From contig CAVZKG010000001.1 of NCBI GenBank assembly GCA_963775805.1, positions 310,001-374,000 of the forward strand: 64,000 bases of DNA, read 5' to 3'. The notes below the pieces were generated by a model, which did not search any database, was not told the DNA's origin, and saw only the letters and a list, made by a program, of their open reading frames with translations. Positions 28,116-36,581 of the stretch are shown here, piece after piece. The stretch is from JAFAMB01 sp963775805. Lineage in GTDB: Bacteria > Verrucomicrobiota > Verrucomicrobiia > Chthoniobacterales > JAFAMB01. Positions within the stretch are counted from its first letter, which is position 1; each line of letters opens with the position of its first letter. The position numbers were made by a program, and so were the translations under genes.

Positions 28116-29363
28116 ATGGCTGAGTTTTTCGACATTCTAATTGTGGGCGGCGGTCCAGCGGGCAGTACAGCCGGGACATTGCTTGCAAAACAGGGATGGA
28201 AAGTCGCTATTTTTGAGAAGGACCAATTCCCGAGATTCAAAATTGGCGAATCTCTTTTACCTGGAAGCCTCTGTACGTTTGAGCGGATGGGTGTAAAAGA
28301 GAAGCTCGATCAGGCCGATTTTACCGTTAAGTATGGGGGCAAGATCGTTTCGGCATGCGGCACCCGTACCAATCGTTTCCTGTTCAAGGATGTCTTTCGG
28401 TGCACGTATCCAACGGCATATCAGGTCGAACGATCAAAATTTGATAAGATTCTTCTGGATCATGCTGCGGAAAGCGGCTGCAAGGTATTCCACGGGACAC
28501 CGGTGAGCGGTGTTTCATTCGACTCGGACGGTGTCACGCTTCAGACCGGGGACGACCGGTATCGAGCGCGTTACCTGATCGATTGCTCCGGCCGGAACGG
28601 TTTAATCAGCTCTAAGTACAAGTTGCGTCGAAATTATCCGAAGCTGCGAAAGTTCTCCATGTTCGCACATTATGAAGATGTCGACCGGGAACCGGGAATC
28701 GACGGGACACTCACAAAGATGGTTCGTTGCACGGATAAATGGCTCTGGACGATTCCTATCACCTCCACAAAAACCAGTATTGGCGTTGTGATGGACGCGG
28801 AAGCCTTCAAGCGAATGAAGCTCAAGCCGGAGGAAGCCTATCGGCGTATTCTGGAGGAGAACCCGCAAATTATGTGTCAGTTGTCGCGAGCCCGACGCGT
28901 CACAGAAGTGCATGCGGCCGGAGATTTCTCTTTTCGTAACGAGCGCTTCACAGGTGAGCGTTGGGTTCTTGCAGGCGATGCCGCTGGATTTATCGATCCA
29001 GTCTGGAGCAGCGGTGTGTTTATTGCCGTATTGTCCGGAGAAAGAGCGGCTGATATGCTTGATCGGACGCTACACCGGCCGCTGCGCAGGGCTGCAGAAT
29101 TTGCAAGATACGAGCGACACGTCGGCCGGGTAATGGATCTCTACCTGAGGTTTGTCAATGCATGGTACACCCAGGAGTTTGCGGAGGTCTTTTTCAATCC
29201 CAAGGAGTTTTTTCAATTGGTTCCAGCAGTGAATTCCATCCTGGCAGGGAGCGAAAAATATGCACCGGAAGTCCGTTGGCGCCTCTGGGTTTTCGACTTT
29301 CTGGTGTTCTTGCAAAAGCGGTTTGCAGTGGTTGCTCCGCGGATGAGTTTTCAACCGAAGTAG
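28116..29363 (+). CDS. Flavin-dependent halogenase-like protein A
   Basis: 415 residues. N-terminal FAD fold GGGPAG (11-16) and GESLLP (44-49). Two halogenase marks are intact: WLWTIP (209-214; WxWxIP) and FIDPVWSSG (292-300; FxxPxxSxG). Lys72 lies where the lysine that holds hypohalous acid is expected. The shape and size fit the phenol/pyrrole halogenase branch rather than the tryptophan halogenases (about 520-540 residues). Geranylgeranyl-reductase-like oxidoreductases share the fold, so chlorination is not proven. It lies 100 bases before a second member. Confidence 0.75.
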   Translation: MAEFFDILIVGGGPAGSTAGTLLAKQGWKVAIFEKDQFPRFKIGESLLPGSLCTFERMGVKEKLDQADFTVKYGGKIVSACGTRTNRFLFKDVFRCTYPTAYQVERSKFDKILLDHAAESGCKVFHGTPVSGVSFDSDGVTLQTGDDRYRARYLIDCSGRNGLISSKYKLRRNYPKLRKFSMFAHYEDVDREPGIDGTLTKMVRCTDKWLWTIPITSTKTSIGVVMDAEAFKRMKLKPEEAYRRILEENPQIMCQLSRARRVTEVHAAGDFSFRNERFTGERWVLAGDAAGFIDPVWSSGVFIAVLSGERAADMLDRTLHRPLRRAAEFARYERHVGRVMDLYLRFVNAWYTQEFAEVFFNPKEFFQLVPAVNSILAGSEKYAPEVRWRLWVFDFLVFLQKRFAVVAPRMSFQPK

Positions 29364-29463
29364 CTTGTGATCAAGGAAAGGTCCAAGCAGACGCTTTCGC
29401 GCGAAAGCGAGAATGAGAAAGCCGACGAGCCATGCTACACGGACCGCTACAGATGATTGATTT

Positions 29464-31026
29464 ATGAGTTTTGCCGCGAGCAAAGAGAGTCTGATTTACG
29501 ATGTTGTCGTGATCGGAGGATCGCTATCTGGTGCAGCCACGGCAACGCTGCTGCTGCGAAAGAATCCAGGGCTGAAACTTCTGATTGTCGAGAAGTCGAC
29601 TCACTTTACGCGGCGGGTCGGAGAGGCGACCGTGGAAGTCAGCGCGTTTTTTATCGGACGAGTTCTCGGTATGACGCAGCACCTCAATGAGTCGCATCTC
29701 GTTAAACAGGGGATGCGATTTTGGTTTACGAACGACGAGGTGACCTCGCTTGATCAGGCAAGCGAACTCGGCGGTCGATATCAGGTGCGTCTACCTTCGT
29801 ACCAGTTGGACCGCGCCATATTCGACGAAGAGGTGCTTAGCCGCGCCTGCGCCACTGGCGCCCAGTTGTTGCGACCGGCCACGGTCAAAGGGATCGAGCT
29901 TTCAAAAGGGGGCGAGCAAACACTGACAATCTCCGTCGGTGAGAACATCGAGACGGTGCGCACTCGCTGGATCGTGGACGCCTCCGGCGTCGCCGCCTTA
30001 TTGGCCAGACAGGAAGGATGGTGGGAATCGAATACTGCGCACCCGATCTCCGCTGCCTGGGGCCGGTGGAAAGGAGTCAAGGATTGGGATGGCTACGAGC
30101 TAGCGCAGAAGTTTCCCGAATGGGCCGCGGCACCTTACGGGATCCGCGGCACTGCCACAAATCACGTTGTCGGTAACGGATGGTGGAGTTGGTGGATTCC
30201 GCTGAAAGGCGGCGACGTCAGCGTCGGCGTGGTGTTTGATCAGCGCCTGGTGGATTGGCCGCAGGAGGGGGGTACGCTCGGAGAACGTCTTAAGAATTTT
30301 TTGATTCAACATCCTGTTGCTCGTGAAATGCTCATCGATGCCTCTTTGATCGAAGGGGACGTACACTGGCGAAAGAATCTTGCGTATTACACCAGAACCT
30401 TTGCAGGGGACGGTTTTGTGTTAGTGGGGGATGCAGCGGCGTTTATTGATCCATTTTACAGCCCCGGGATGGATTGGATATCGTTCACCTCGACTCGAGC
30501 GGTTGAACTCGTCACATCACAGCGTGAAGGCAAATTGACTCCCAAGCAAATTGAGGAACACAACGCCTGTTTTTCGACAAGTTATCACCACTGGTTTCAA
30601 GCAGTTTACAAGGATAAATATGAGTACATGGGCGAGTTCGACCTGATGCACCTGGCTTTCCTGCTCGATCTCGGCCTTTATTATCTCGGCATCGTATCGC
30701 AACCATTCAAGCATGGAATCAAAGGCCTTGAGGCGCCGCCGTTCACTGAACCTCTCTCCAAGCCGGTCTTCGCGCTCATGCGCACCTACAACAGAAGATT
30801 TGCCGAAATAGCGCGTCGTCGCCGGCGTCTCGGTCTTCTGGGTAAAGCAAACAAAGGGGGGCGCTGTCTCGCGAATGGTTTCACCCTCAGCCGGGCCGAT
30901 ATCCGGTTGATCGTCAAGACGCTGTTTCGTTGGTTTTATCTTGAGGTGACGGAAGGCTGGCGCAGCTGGCGGCAACACCCAAATCCTCCACAGCCTTCTA
31001 GTGCGCCAAGTCCGAGATTGGTATAG
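29464..31026 (+). CDS. Flavin-dependent halogenase-like protein B
   Basis: 520 residues. FAD fold VVVIGGSLSGAATA, GEATVE, WSWWIP (241-246) and FIDPFYSPG (327-335) match both halogenase motifs; Lys81 is a candidate catalytic lysine. Extra C-terminal 120 residues are Arg-rich and helical. It differs strongly from the preceding protein, so the pair is not a recent duplication. Similar tandem flavoproteins occur in aryl-polyene and dialkylresorcinol clusters, but no ketosynthase is seen in this window. FAD reductase partner not seen nearby. Confidence 0.72.
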   Translation: MSFAASKESLIYDVVVIGGSLSGAATATLLLRKNPGLKLLIVEKSTHFTRRVGEATVEVSAFFIGRVLGMTQHLNESHLVKQGMRFWFTNDEVTSLDQASELGGRYQVRLPSYQLDRAIFDEEVLSRACATGAQLLRPATVKGIELSKGGEQTLTISVGENIETVRTRWIVDASGVAALLARQEGWWESNTAHPISAAWGRWKGVKDWDGYELAQKFPEWAAAPYGIRGTATNHVVGNGWWSWWIPLKGGDVSVGVVFDQRLVDWPQEGGTLGERLKNFLIQHPVAREMLIDASLIEGDVHWRKNLAYYTRTFAGDGFVLVGDAAAFIDPFYSPGMDWISFTSTRAVELVTSQREGKLTPKQIEEHNACFSTSYHHWFQAVYKDKYEYMGEFDLMHLAFLLDLGLYYLGIVSQPFKHGIKGLEAPPFTEPLSKPVFALMRTYNRRFAEIARRRRRLGLLGKANKGGRCLANGFTLSRADIRLIVKTLFRWFYLEVTEGWRSWRQHPNPPQPSSAPSPRLV

Positions 31027-31132
31027 CGGCATTGGGAGCGCACCGGTACCTCGCTCTCTGACCTGGTGCACCGGCGTTAGCGATTCTCTTGTACCTTCGA
31101 ATCGCCATTTGCCATTGTTCACCTGTTGAACC

Positions 31133-32035
31133 ATGGAAACGGAAAACGGCACAGGAAAGCTGTTACAGACGATCTTTGGGAATTATCGACGATCGATCCT
31201 CGCAACCTACACGGTGACGCTTCTGGAGAACCTGTTCGAGTTGTTCTACCCATCACTCACAGGTTTGGCCGTCAATGGGCTGCTTAAGCATCATCTGGCT
31301 GGTCTTGGACTCCTTCTCGGGGTCTGGTTCGCGCACACTTTGACCGGCGTATTCCGTCAACGATACGATACCCGCGTTTTTTCCTCGATCTATACCGATA
31401 TCGCTTCGCGGACGATCGTCGAGCAGGGGACAATGGGAGTTTCGACTTCCCAGATCGTTGCGCGTTCTTCGCTCTCCCGGGAGTTTGTCACATTCTTTGA
31501 ACGAGACGTTCCCGCGACCGTTCATTCCGTGTTCGGTTTGTTAGGTGCATTGGTTCTCCTTTTGTTCTACGACGCCTGGAGCGCAGCGTTCTGTCTGATG
31601 CTTCTTATCCCTTTAGCTATTTTGAATCGTGGGTATTCCAGGCGCACGCTCGCTTTGAACCGAGGCCTCAACAATCAACTCGAGCGAGAAGTGAATGTCC
31701 TCACACGGCGAAACCCGTCCAGAGTGCTGGGGCATTACCGGCTGCTCGGGCGGTGGAGAATTCGGCTGTCGGATGCAGAAGCGAAGAATTGGGGAATAAT
31801 GGAGGTGTTCAGTATCGGATTGTCGGCGGCCGTCATCATTCGCGTTGCTTCGCTGCCCCATGTCGAGCCGGGGACGATCTACGCCATGCTAGCGTATCTT
31901 TGGAACTTTATCGCGAGTCTCGACCATGTCCCAACGCTGGTCCAGCAGCTCAGCCGGCTCAAAGATATCGCACGACGAATGAACGAAAGTGCGTTCGCGC
32001 AGGCACCGGCCAGGCAGGAGAAGCCGACCATTTGA
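31133..32035 (+). CDS. ABC-type six-TM protein lacking an ATPase domain
   Basis: 300 residues resembling the transmembrane half of a type IV ABC exporter (ABC_membrane_3 type): TM1-2 in the first 75 residues, intracellular loop TIVEQGTMGVSTSQIVARSSLSREFVTFFERDVP, TM3-4 around 125-165, TM5-6 around 220-265. There is no nucleotide-binding domain after TM6, and the next gene is unrelated, so it either pairs with an ATPase elsewhere or has another role. Its place after two halogenase-like genes suggests a linked product. Confidence 0.75.
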   Translation: METENGTGKLLQTIFGNYRRSILATYTVTLLENLFELFYPSLTGLAVNGLLKHHLAGLGLLLGVWFAHTLTGVFRQRYDTRVFSSIYTDIASRTIVEQGTMGVSTSQIVARSSLSREFVTFFERDVPATVHSVFGLLGALVLLLFYDAWSAAFCLMLLIPLAILNRGYSRRTLALNRGLNNQLEREVNVLTRRNPSRVLGHYRLLGRWRIRLSDAEAKNWGIMEVFSIGLSAAVIIRVASLPHVEPGTIYAMLAYLWNFIASLDHVPTLVQQLSRLKDIARRMNESAFAQAPARQEKPTI

Positions 32036-32052
32036 TTTATGTATCGATTGAG

Positions 32053-32072
32053 TTATCTTGACATCAAGATAA
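32053..32072. promoter_or_regulatory. Perfect palindromic operator, MarR/MhqR-like
   Basis: TTATCTTGACATCAAGATAA: 9-bp arms are exact reverse complements around CA. It resembles the TATCTxGA..TCxAGATA sites bound by MarR-family regulators such as MhqR, which represses mhqO dioxygenase genes. It lies 27 bases before the MhqO-like dioxygenase start and includes TTGACA, so a bound repressor would block a -35 region. No marR gene is close. Confidence 0.7.
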
Positions 32073-32099
32073 ATCTAGTCTGCTCCATTTGTACATTTT

Positions 32100-33056
32100 A
32101 TGAAACCTGAGTTGCTTGGAATTCATCACGTGTCGGCGATTACTGCCAATGCACGTGCTAACCTTCATTTTTACACGCAAACCCTCGGAATGCGCCTGGT
32201 TAAAAAAACGGTTAATCAGGACGATGTCAGTGCCTATCATCTGTTTTACGCCGATGAGAAAGGGTCGCCAGGCACCGACCTGACATTCTTCGACTGGGCA
32301 CATGCATTCCCGCAGCGTCACGGGAATAACAGTATCAGTCGCACCGGTCTCCGTGTCGGCGGACTTGACTCCTTAAAGTGGTGGACGGAACGCTTTGATC
32401 AACTCAAAGTCGCGCACTCGGCCATCCAGGAACGCGCTGGGCGCTCGGTTGTGGATTTTCGGGATGGTGAAGGTCTGCCGCTAACTCTTGTGGACGATGG
32501 CAACACTGGCAGTGCCTTTCCGTGGGCTGCCAGTCCAATTCCGGCAGAACATCAGATCCGAGGTCTCGGGCCTGTAACGATCACTGTTCCGGTCTTGGAG
32601 CCAACCCATCGGATTCTTACCGACGTCATGGGAATGAAATCAACACTTCGGTACGCGGATCCTGACAATAAGGAGTTCGATGTGCACGTGTACGAAATCG
32701 GCGATGGAGGGGCAGGGGCGGAATTGCATGTACGGGTGCGACCGGATCTGCCACGACACATCCCAGGGGCAGGTGGCGTTCACCATGTCGCGTTCAGGGT
32801 TGCGGATGAGGAAACCTATCATCTTTGGGCGAAACATCTGAAAGATCTTCGGGTTCCGAACAGTGGCGAGGTCAATCGATACTATTTCAGAAGTATTTAT
32901 TTTCGCGAGGCGAACGAAATTCTATTCGAACTGGCCACTGACGGGCCCGGATTCGCCGTGGACGAAGAAGAATCAAATCTCGGTAACAGATTGGCGTTGC
33001 CGCCATTTCTCGAGAACAGGCGCGCCGAGATCGAAGCAAACCTCAAGCCGCTCTGA
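32100..33056 (+). CDS. MhqO-like ring-cleaving dioxygenase (VOC fold)
   Basis: 318 residues with two vicinal-oxygen-chelate modules. Metal ligands are visible as His in GIHHVSAI, His in GGVHHVAFRV and Glu in ILFELATDGPGF; the repeated pattern SAFPW / PVTITVP joins the halves. MhqO homologues are induced by quinones and hydroquinones and are thought to open them. Control through the palindrome just upstream is likely. A bidirectional terminator lies directly after the stop. Confidence 0.92.
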   Translation: MKPELLGIHHVSAITANARANLHFYTQTLGMRLVKKTVNQDDVSAYHLFYADEKGSPGTDLTFFDWAHAFPQRHGNNSISRTGLRVGGLDSLKWWTERFDQLKVAHSAIQERAGRSVVDFRDGEGLPLTLVDDGNTGSAFPWAASPIPAEHQIRGLGPVTITVPVLEPTHRILTDVMGMKSTLRYADPDNKEFDVHVYEIGDGGAGAELHVRVRPDLPRHIPGAGGVHHVAFRVADEETYHLWAKHLKDLRVPNSGEVNRYYFRSIYFREANEILFELATDGPGFAVDEEESNLGNRLALPPFLENRRAEIEANLKPL

Positions 33057-33067
33057 TCACTAAATTG

Positions 33068-33103
33068 AAAACCTCCCGAGCGCTTTGGTTTGGGAGGTTT
33101 TTC
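33068..33103. terminator. Bidirectional intrinsic terminator
   Basis: AAACCTCCC (33069-33077) pairs with GGGAGGTTT (33092-33100), with T-runs after the stem on both strands. It sits between the convergent dioxygenase and thioredoxin-reductase-like genes and can end both transcripts. Confidence 0.88.
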
Positions 33104-33106
33104 AGG

Positions 33107-34804
33107 CTAGGAGTAAGTCCCCAACACTTCGTGCACGCACTCGATTGCCATTGCTCCGTCTCCGACCGCAGCGGCCACTCGTTTGACACTTCCGCTCCGG
33201 ACATCACCCGCCGCGAAGACACCAGGCCGGCTGGTTTCATGGGTGCGTGGATTGCGGCTATTGTCTGTCCAGAATTGTGATCCGGCCACTTCGGCGCCGG
33301 TCTTGATGAATGATTTCTCGTCGCGTTCGATCTCCACGGGGAGCCAGGCCGTACGCGGCAAAGCACCGATTAGACAGAAGACAGCGGGAGTGTCCACTTT
33401 ACGAGTGACCCCTGTCAGAATGTTTTTCAGTTCAACGGAGCGCAAGCGAGTGTCCCCATCCATCCGGCACACTTCTGTGTTCGATAAGATCGCGATATTT
33501 TCTTTCGCTTCGACCCGTCGCGACAAGTAACTGCTCATGCTCTTATGTAAGTCCGAGCCGCGAATCGCTAAAAGCACTCGGTCGACCTTACCCGAGAGAA
33601 ACATCGCAGCCTGTCCAGCCGAATTGCCGCCTCCGCAGACAATGACCGTTGACCCGGTGCAGAAGGCTGCTTCCATCTGTGTCGCCGCGTAGAACACTCC
33701 AGCCCCGTCGAACTTGTCGCGTCCCTCGGCCTCCAGCCGCCGGTAGTTCGCCCCTGTGGCGATGAGCACGCAGCGTGCGTTCAGAGTTTCTCCTCCCTCC
33801 AATTCTAAAATCGCAGAAGGCGCAGCTGCCTCGAAGCGCATACCGGTGACCTGCGCCGGCGTGGAAAAGCAGGCGCCAAAACGATTAGCCTGTAGAAATG
33901 CGCGATTTGCTAGATCACCGCCGCTGATCCCTGTTGGAAAGCCTACGAAGTTTTCAATCAGTGAGCTCGAACCGGCTTGGCCGCCTGGTGCAAAGCTTTC
34001 GAGTACCGCTGTGAACAGCCCTTCGCTAGCGGCATAGACCGCGGCAGCCAATCCGGCTGGCCCGGATCCGATAATTGCCAGATCGACCGGCTTTTCGGCG
34101 CCACCGCCACCACAGGTTTGCCTGATTGGTTTGCGCGTCCCTGTGACGCGGGCCAACTCCAGCAGTGTCGGACGTCTCAGCAAGCGGGTGCCGTCGTTCG
34201 TCAGGACCACCGGCAAATCGGGCGCATGCAAATCAAACTGCTTAACCAGTGCGCGGCCCTCTTCGGATCGCACGGCGTCCGTGAACCGGTGCGGGATGCG
34301 ATTCTTTGTCAAAAAATCGTGCAACCGATAGGCTTCATGGGAGTCCTGTTCATCGACTATCTGAAGACCGATGAAACCATGGATACCAGCTTCAAGTCGC
34401 TTACGGCGCGCCATGAAGGCGCGCACAATCGGTTCGCTGACGTGCGTCATCTCCGCCAGCACGCGACGCAGATTGTGTGCTGAAACCTCAATAAGTTCCA
34501 CAGCGCCGCGGCAGCGGGCGCTGATCACCGCTGTACCGCCGATCAACATCGACACATCGCCCACGAAATCACGTGGACCTAAGAGTGCGACCAAATTCTC
34601 CTGGCCGTTGTGGAGATCGAAGATCTCCACTTGACCCACCAGCAGTACGAAAAGGCTCAAATTCGTGTCCCCTGTATGAAATAGAAACTCTCCGTCCGCC
34701 AACTGGCGCCGCGTACCGACGGTCCCCAGCGTGGCCAATTGGGTGTCGTCGAGTTTTGGAAAAGCAATCGTTAGAAAATCGGTTTCGAGATCGGAATCCT
34801 TCAT
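33107..34804 (-). CDS. cNMP-binding domain fused to a thioredoxin-reductase-like flavoprotein
   Basis: 565 residues. Residues ~10-130 form a cyclic-nucleotide-binding domain (GEFLFHTGDTNLSLFVLLVGQVEIFD, GPRDFVGDVSMLIGG). A glutaredoxin-like linker with HDFLTKNRIPHRF follows, then a thioredoxin-reductase fold: FAD motif AIIGSGPAGLAAAVYAASEG, NADPH motif CGGGNSAGQAAMFL, and GVFAAGDVRSGSVKRVAAAVGDGAMA. The redox-active CxxC expected after GVFYA is missing; the stretch reads YAATQMEAAFC. It may therefore be a flavodoxin-fold reductase or sensor rather than a disulfide reductase. Such fusions are found in actinobacteria and acidobacteria. Confidence 0.9.
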   Translation of the reverse strand: MKDSDLETDFLTIAFPKLDDTQLATLGTVGTRRQLADGEFLFHTGDTNLSLFVLLVGQVEIFDLHNGQENLVALLGPRDFVGDVSMLIGGTAVISARCRGAVELIEVSAHNLRRVLAEMTHVSEPIVRAFMARRKRLEAGIHGFIGLQIVDEQDSHEAYRLHDFLTKNRIPHRFTDAVRSEEGRALVKQFDLHAPDLPVVLTNDGTRLLRRPTLLELARVTGTRKPIRQTCGGGGAEKPVDLAIIGSGPAGLAAAVYAASEGLFTAVLESFAPGGQAGSSSLIENFVGFPTGISGGDLANRAFLQANRFGACFSTPAQVTGMRFEAAAPSAILELEGGETLNARCVLIATGANYRRLEAEGRDKFDGAGVFYAATQMEAAFCTGSTVIVCGGGNSAGQAAMFLSGKVDRVLLAIRGSDLHKSMSSYLSRRVEAKENIAILSNTEVCRMDGDTRLRSVELKNILTGVTRKVDTPAVFCLIGALPRTAWLPVEIERDEKSFIKTGAEVAGSQFWTDNSRNPRTHETSRPGVFAAGDVRSGSVKRVAAAVGDGAMAIECVHEVLGTYS

Positions 34805-35015
34805 CGCTTGATCGCACTGTATCCGTCATCCGAACTCGAAGGGCAACGAAAAGGATAGCTGGGCATTTTGAAGAGCAATCTGCGAGCCCCCACTACTCCT
34901 TACCCTTAGTCTTTAGCCAGGGTCGCGACTCAGAAAAAAACGGACCGGACGTGAGACCATTATTTATTTCGCTGGCGAATCAGAGAAAAAAGGAACCTCC
35001 AAGAAACTATTAACT
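34805..35015. other. Divergent promoter region, no gene seen
   Basis: 211 bases between the divergently transcribed cNMP/TrxR-like gene and the SRPBCC gene. No clear operator palindrome or small gene was noticed. Confidence 0.5.
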
Positions 35016-35633
35016 ATGGCAGCCACGAGTCACTCTATCGAAGTCAGTGCGCCTTTGGAAACGGTCTATCACAAATGGACACAATTTGAAGAATTCCCGC
35101 AATTTATGCACGGCGTCGAGGAAGTGCGCCGCGACGGTGCGAGGAGGCTGCACTGGAAAGCCAGTATCGCCGGAAAAGAAAAGGAATGGGAGACTGAAAT
35201 CATTGAGGAAGTCCCAAATGAGCGCATCTCCTGGCAAAGCATAGATGGGACGCAAAACTCAGGCGAAATCACATTTGAAGAGACGGATCCCACGCATACC
35301 CGAATCACTCTCGCGATGGAATACGAACCCGAAGGACTGTTTGAGAAGGCTGGAGATGCACTCGGTATCCCTTCAAAACGTGTCGAAGAAAACTTGAATC
35401 GATTCCGGGATCTTATGGAACAGAAAGTTGGAGCGAACGGAGATACCGGCGTGCAAGAAAGTTTGGAAAATTTCCGTGGAACCGTCGGAACTGACATTTC
35501 TACCGAGGAAATCTCTCAGCGTGCTTACGAGCTATATCTTGAGCGGGGTCAGGTGCCCGGCTTTGATCAGGAGGATTGGTTGGCAGCAGAAACGGAGCTT
35601 AGGCAAAAGTATCGCGATCACCGGCCGGCCTAG
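35016..35633 (+). CDS. SRPBCC (polyketide cyclase-like) protein with DUF2934 tail
   Basis: 205 residues. Residues 1-145 form a START-like ligand fold: SIEVSAPLETVYHKWTQFEEFPQFM, WETEIIEEVPNERISWQS, GEITFEETDPTHTRITL. The tail (ISQRAYELYLERGQVPGFDQEDWLAAE) is a DUF2934 helix pair, common in acidobacteria, verrucomicrobia and nitrospirae. The fusion suggests a stress-related role, but the ligand is unknown. Confidence 0.9.
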   Translation: MAATSHSIEVSAPLETVYHKWTQFEEFPQFMHGVEEVRRDGARRLHWKASIAGKEKEWETEIIEEVPNERISWQSIDGTQNSGEITFEETDPTHTRITLAMEYEPEGLFEKAGDALGIPSKRVEENLNRFRDLMEQKVGANGDTGVQESLENFRGTVGTDISTEEISQRAYELYLERGQVPGFDQEDWLAAETELRQKYRDHRPA

Positions 35634-35687
35634 CTCCCGGCAGAATGCGTTGAAGTTCGACAACCACACAAACACGGACGAACAGGT

Positions 35688-36116
35688 ATGCGCCCCATCT
35701 GCGAAATGCTGGCGACATCCGCCAAGATCCTTTTGGTAGGCATTCTCCTTGGGTTAGTTCTCAAGATCACAACTCAATATAGCATTTCTAAATCTCTGCC
35801 GTTGGACCGGCAACAGGAGATAGTAAGTCCGGATCCAATCATCGAAAATCCACTTGCGAAAAGCCAGTCTCAACAGTCGAAACTGGTCGCGTTGATAGCA
35901 GAGTGTAAGAAACAAATTACGCAATCTCACCAAACGATGGCGATAGCACCTGAGGACGGAGCGTTAGATGTCCCCTGTTCCAGTGAACAAGAATTGCCGC
36001 AATGGATCGCACGAGAAGCATTTCTAGTGGAACGAACTTATCGGCTGCAAACAGTCGAGACTTCTGTTTCGACTCGCAAGATTGACGGCGTCCCTTCTAC
36101 AGAGTGGACGCACTAG
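35688..36116 (+). CDS. Hypothetical single-pass membrane protein
   Basis: 142 residues. One membrane segment near residues 10-28 (SAKILLVGILLGLVLKI), then a hydrophilic, probably periplasmic domain with two Cys. No family recognised. It lies 55 bases after the SRPBCC gene and 116 bases before a DUF1328-type gene; the three may share a stress-related transcript. Confidence 0.55.
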   Translation: MRPICEMLATSAKILLVGILLGLVLKITTQYSISKSLPLDRQQEIVSPDPIIENPLAKSQSQQSKLVALIAECKKQITQSHQTMAIAPEDGALDVPCSSEQELPQWIAREAFLVERTYRLQTVETSVSTRKIDGVPSTEWTH

Positions 36117-36232
36117 AGACAAGCCCTGCGCACCGACTCTTAGATCCGTGAGATACCAACGTGAATGCATCCATGGTGAATATGGAGTGCGAGCTAAAAA
36201 AAAGATAACCTTGCCAAGTTAGGAACTAAATC

Positions 36233-36403
36233 ATGTTACGATACGCAGTTATATTTTTGATCGTTGCCATCATAGCCGAAGTATTCGGCTTCAGCGGCGT
36301 TGCCGGTGAAGCATCCTGGATTGCTCACGTCCTGCTGGTCATCGCCGTGGTATTCATTCTGATCTCATTTCTGACGGGTAGAAGGGGTCCCCCAGCGGTA
36401 TAG
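36233..36403 (+). CDS. DUF1328-type small membrane protein (YtjA-like)
   Basis: 56 residues: MLRYAVIFLIVAIIAEVFGF... VFILISFLTGRRGP. Two membrane segments separated by a short Gly-rich turn match the DUF1328/YtjA family of very small, often stress-induced membrane proteins. AGGAA lies 6-9 bases before the ATG. An intrinsic terminator follows about 90 bases after the stop. Confidence 0.85.
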   Translation: MLRYAVIFLIVAIIAEVFGFSGVAGEASWIAHVLLVIAVVFILISFLTGRRGPPAV

Positions 36404-36490
36404 AGTCCCAGCTCAGCTGGATGTTCGTCCATACACATACAAACGCCATTCGCTGGTCGCGCTTTCAGCGCTCAGACGTATATAAAGCTA

Positions 36491-36532
36491 ATCCTGGGGC
36501 TCCGCTTAGCGTCACCCCAGGATCTTTTTTTT
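36491..36532 (+). terminator. Intrinsic terminator; also a dispersed repeat
   Basis: ATCCTGGGG (36491-36499) pairs with CCCCAGGAT (36515-36523), followed by CTTTTTTTT. The stem plus loop, read on the minus strand, matches repeats at 52906-52931 and 53007-53032 (CCTGGGGTG..GC.AAGCGGAG), so it is a member of a mobile-looking hairpin family that here acts, or could act, as a terminator for the plus strand. Confidence 0.85.
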
Positions 36533-36581
36533 GATCGCGCGTGAGCACTGAAAGTGCAACCAGAGGACGGCGATTGGTCTC

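Noticed and set aside
34573..35013. A 146-residue plus-strand frame antisense to the cNMP/TrxR gene
   Set aside because: Mostly the shadow of a clearly coding minus-strand gene; composition rich in Arg/Pro/Ser without structure.
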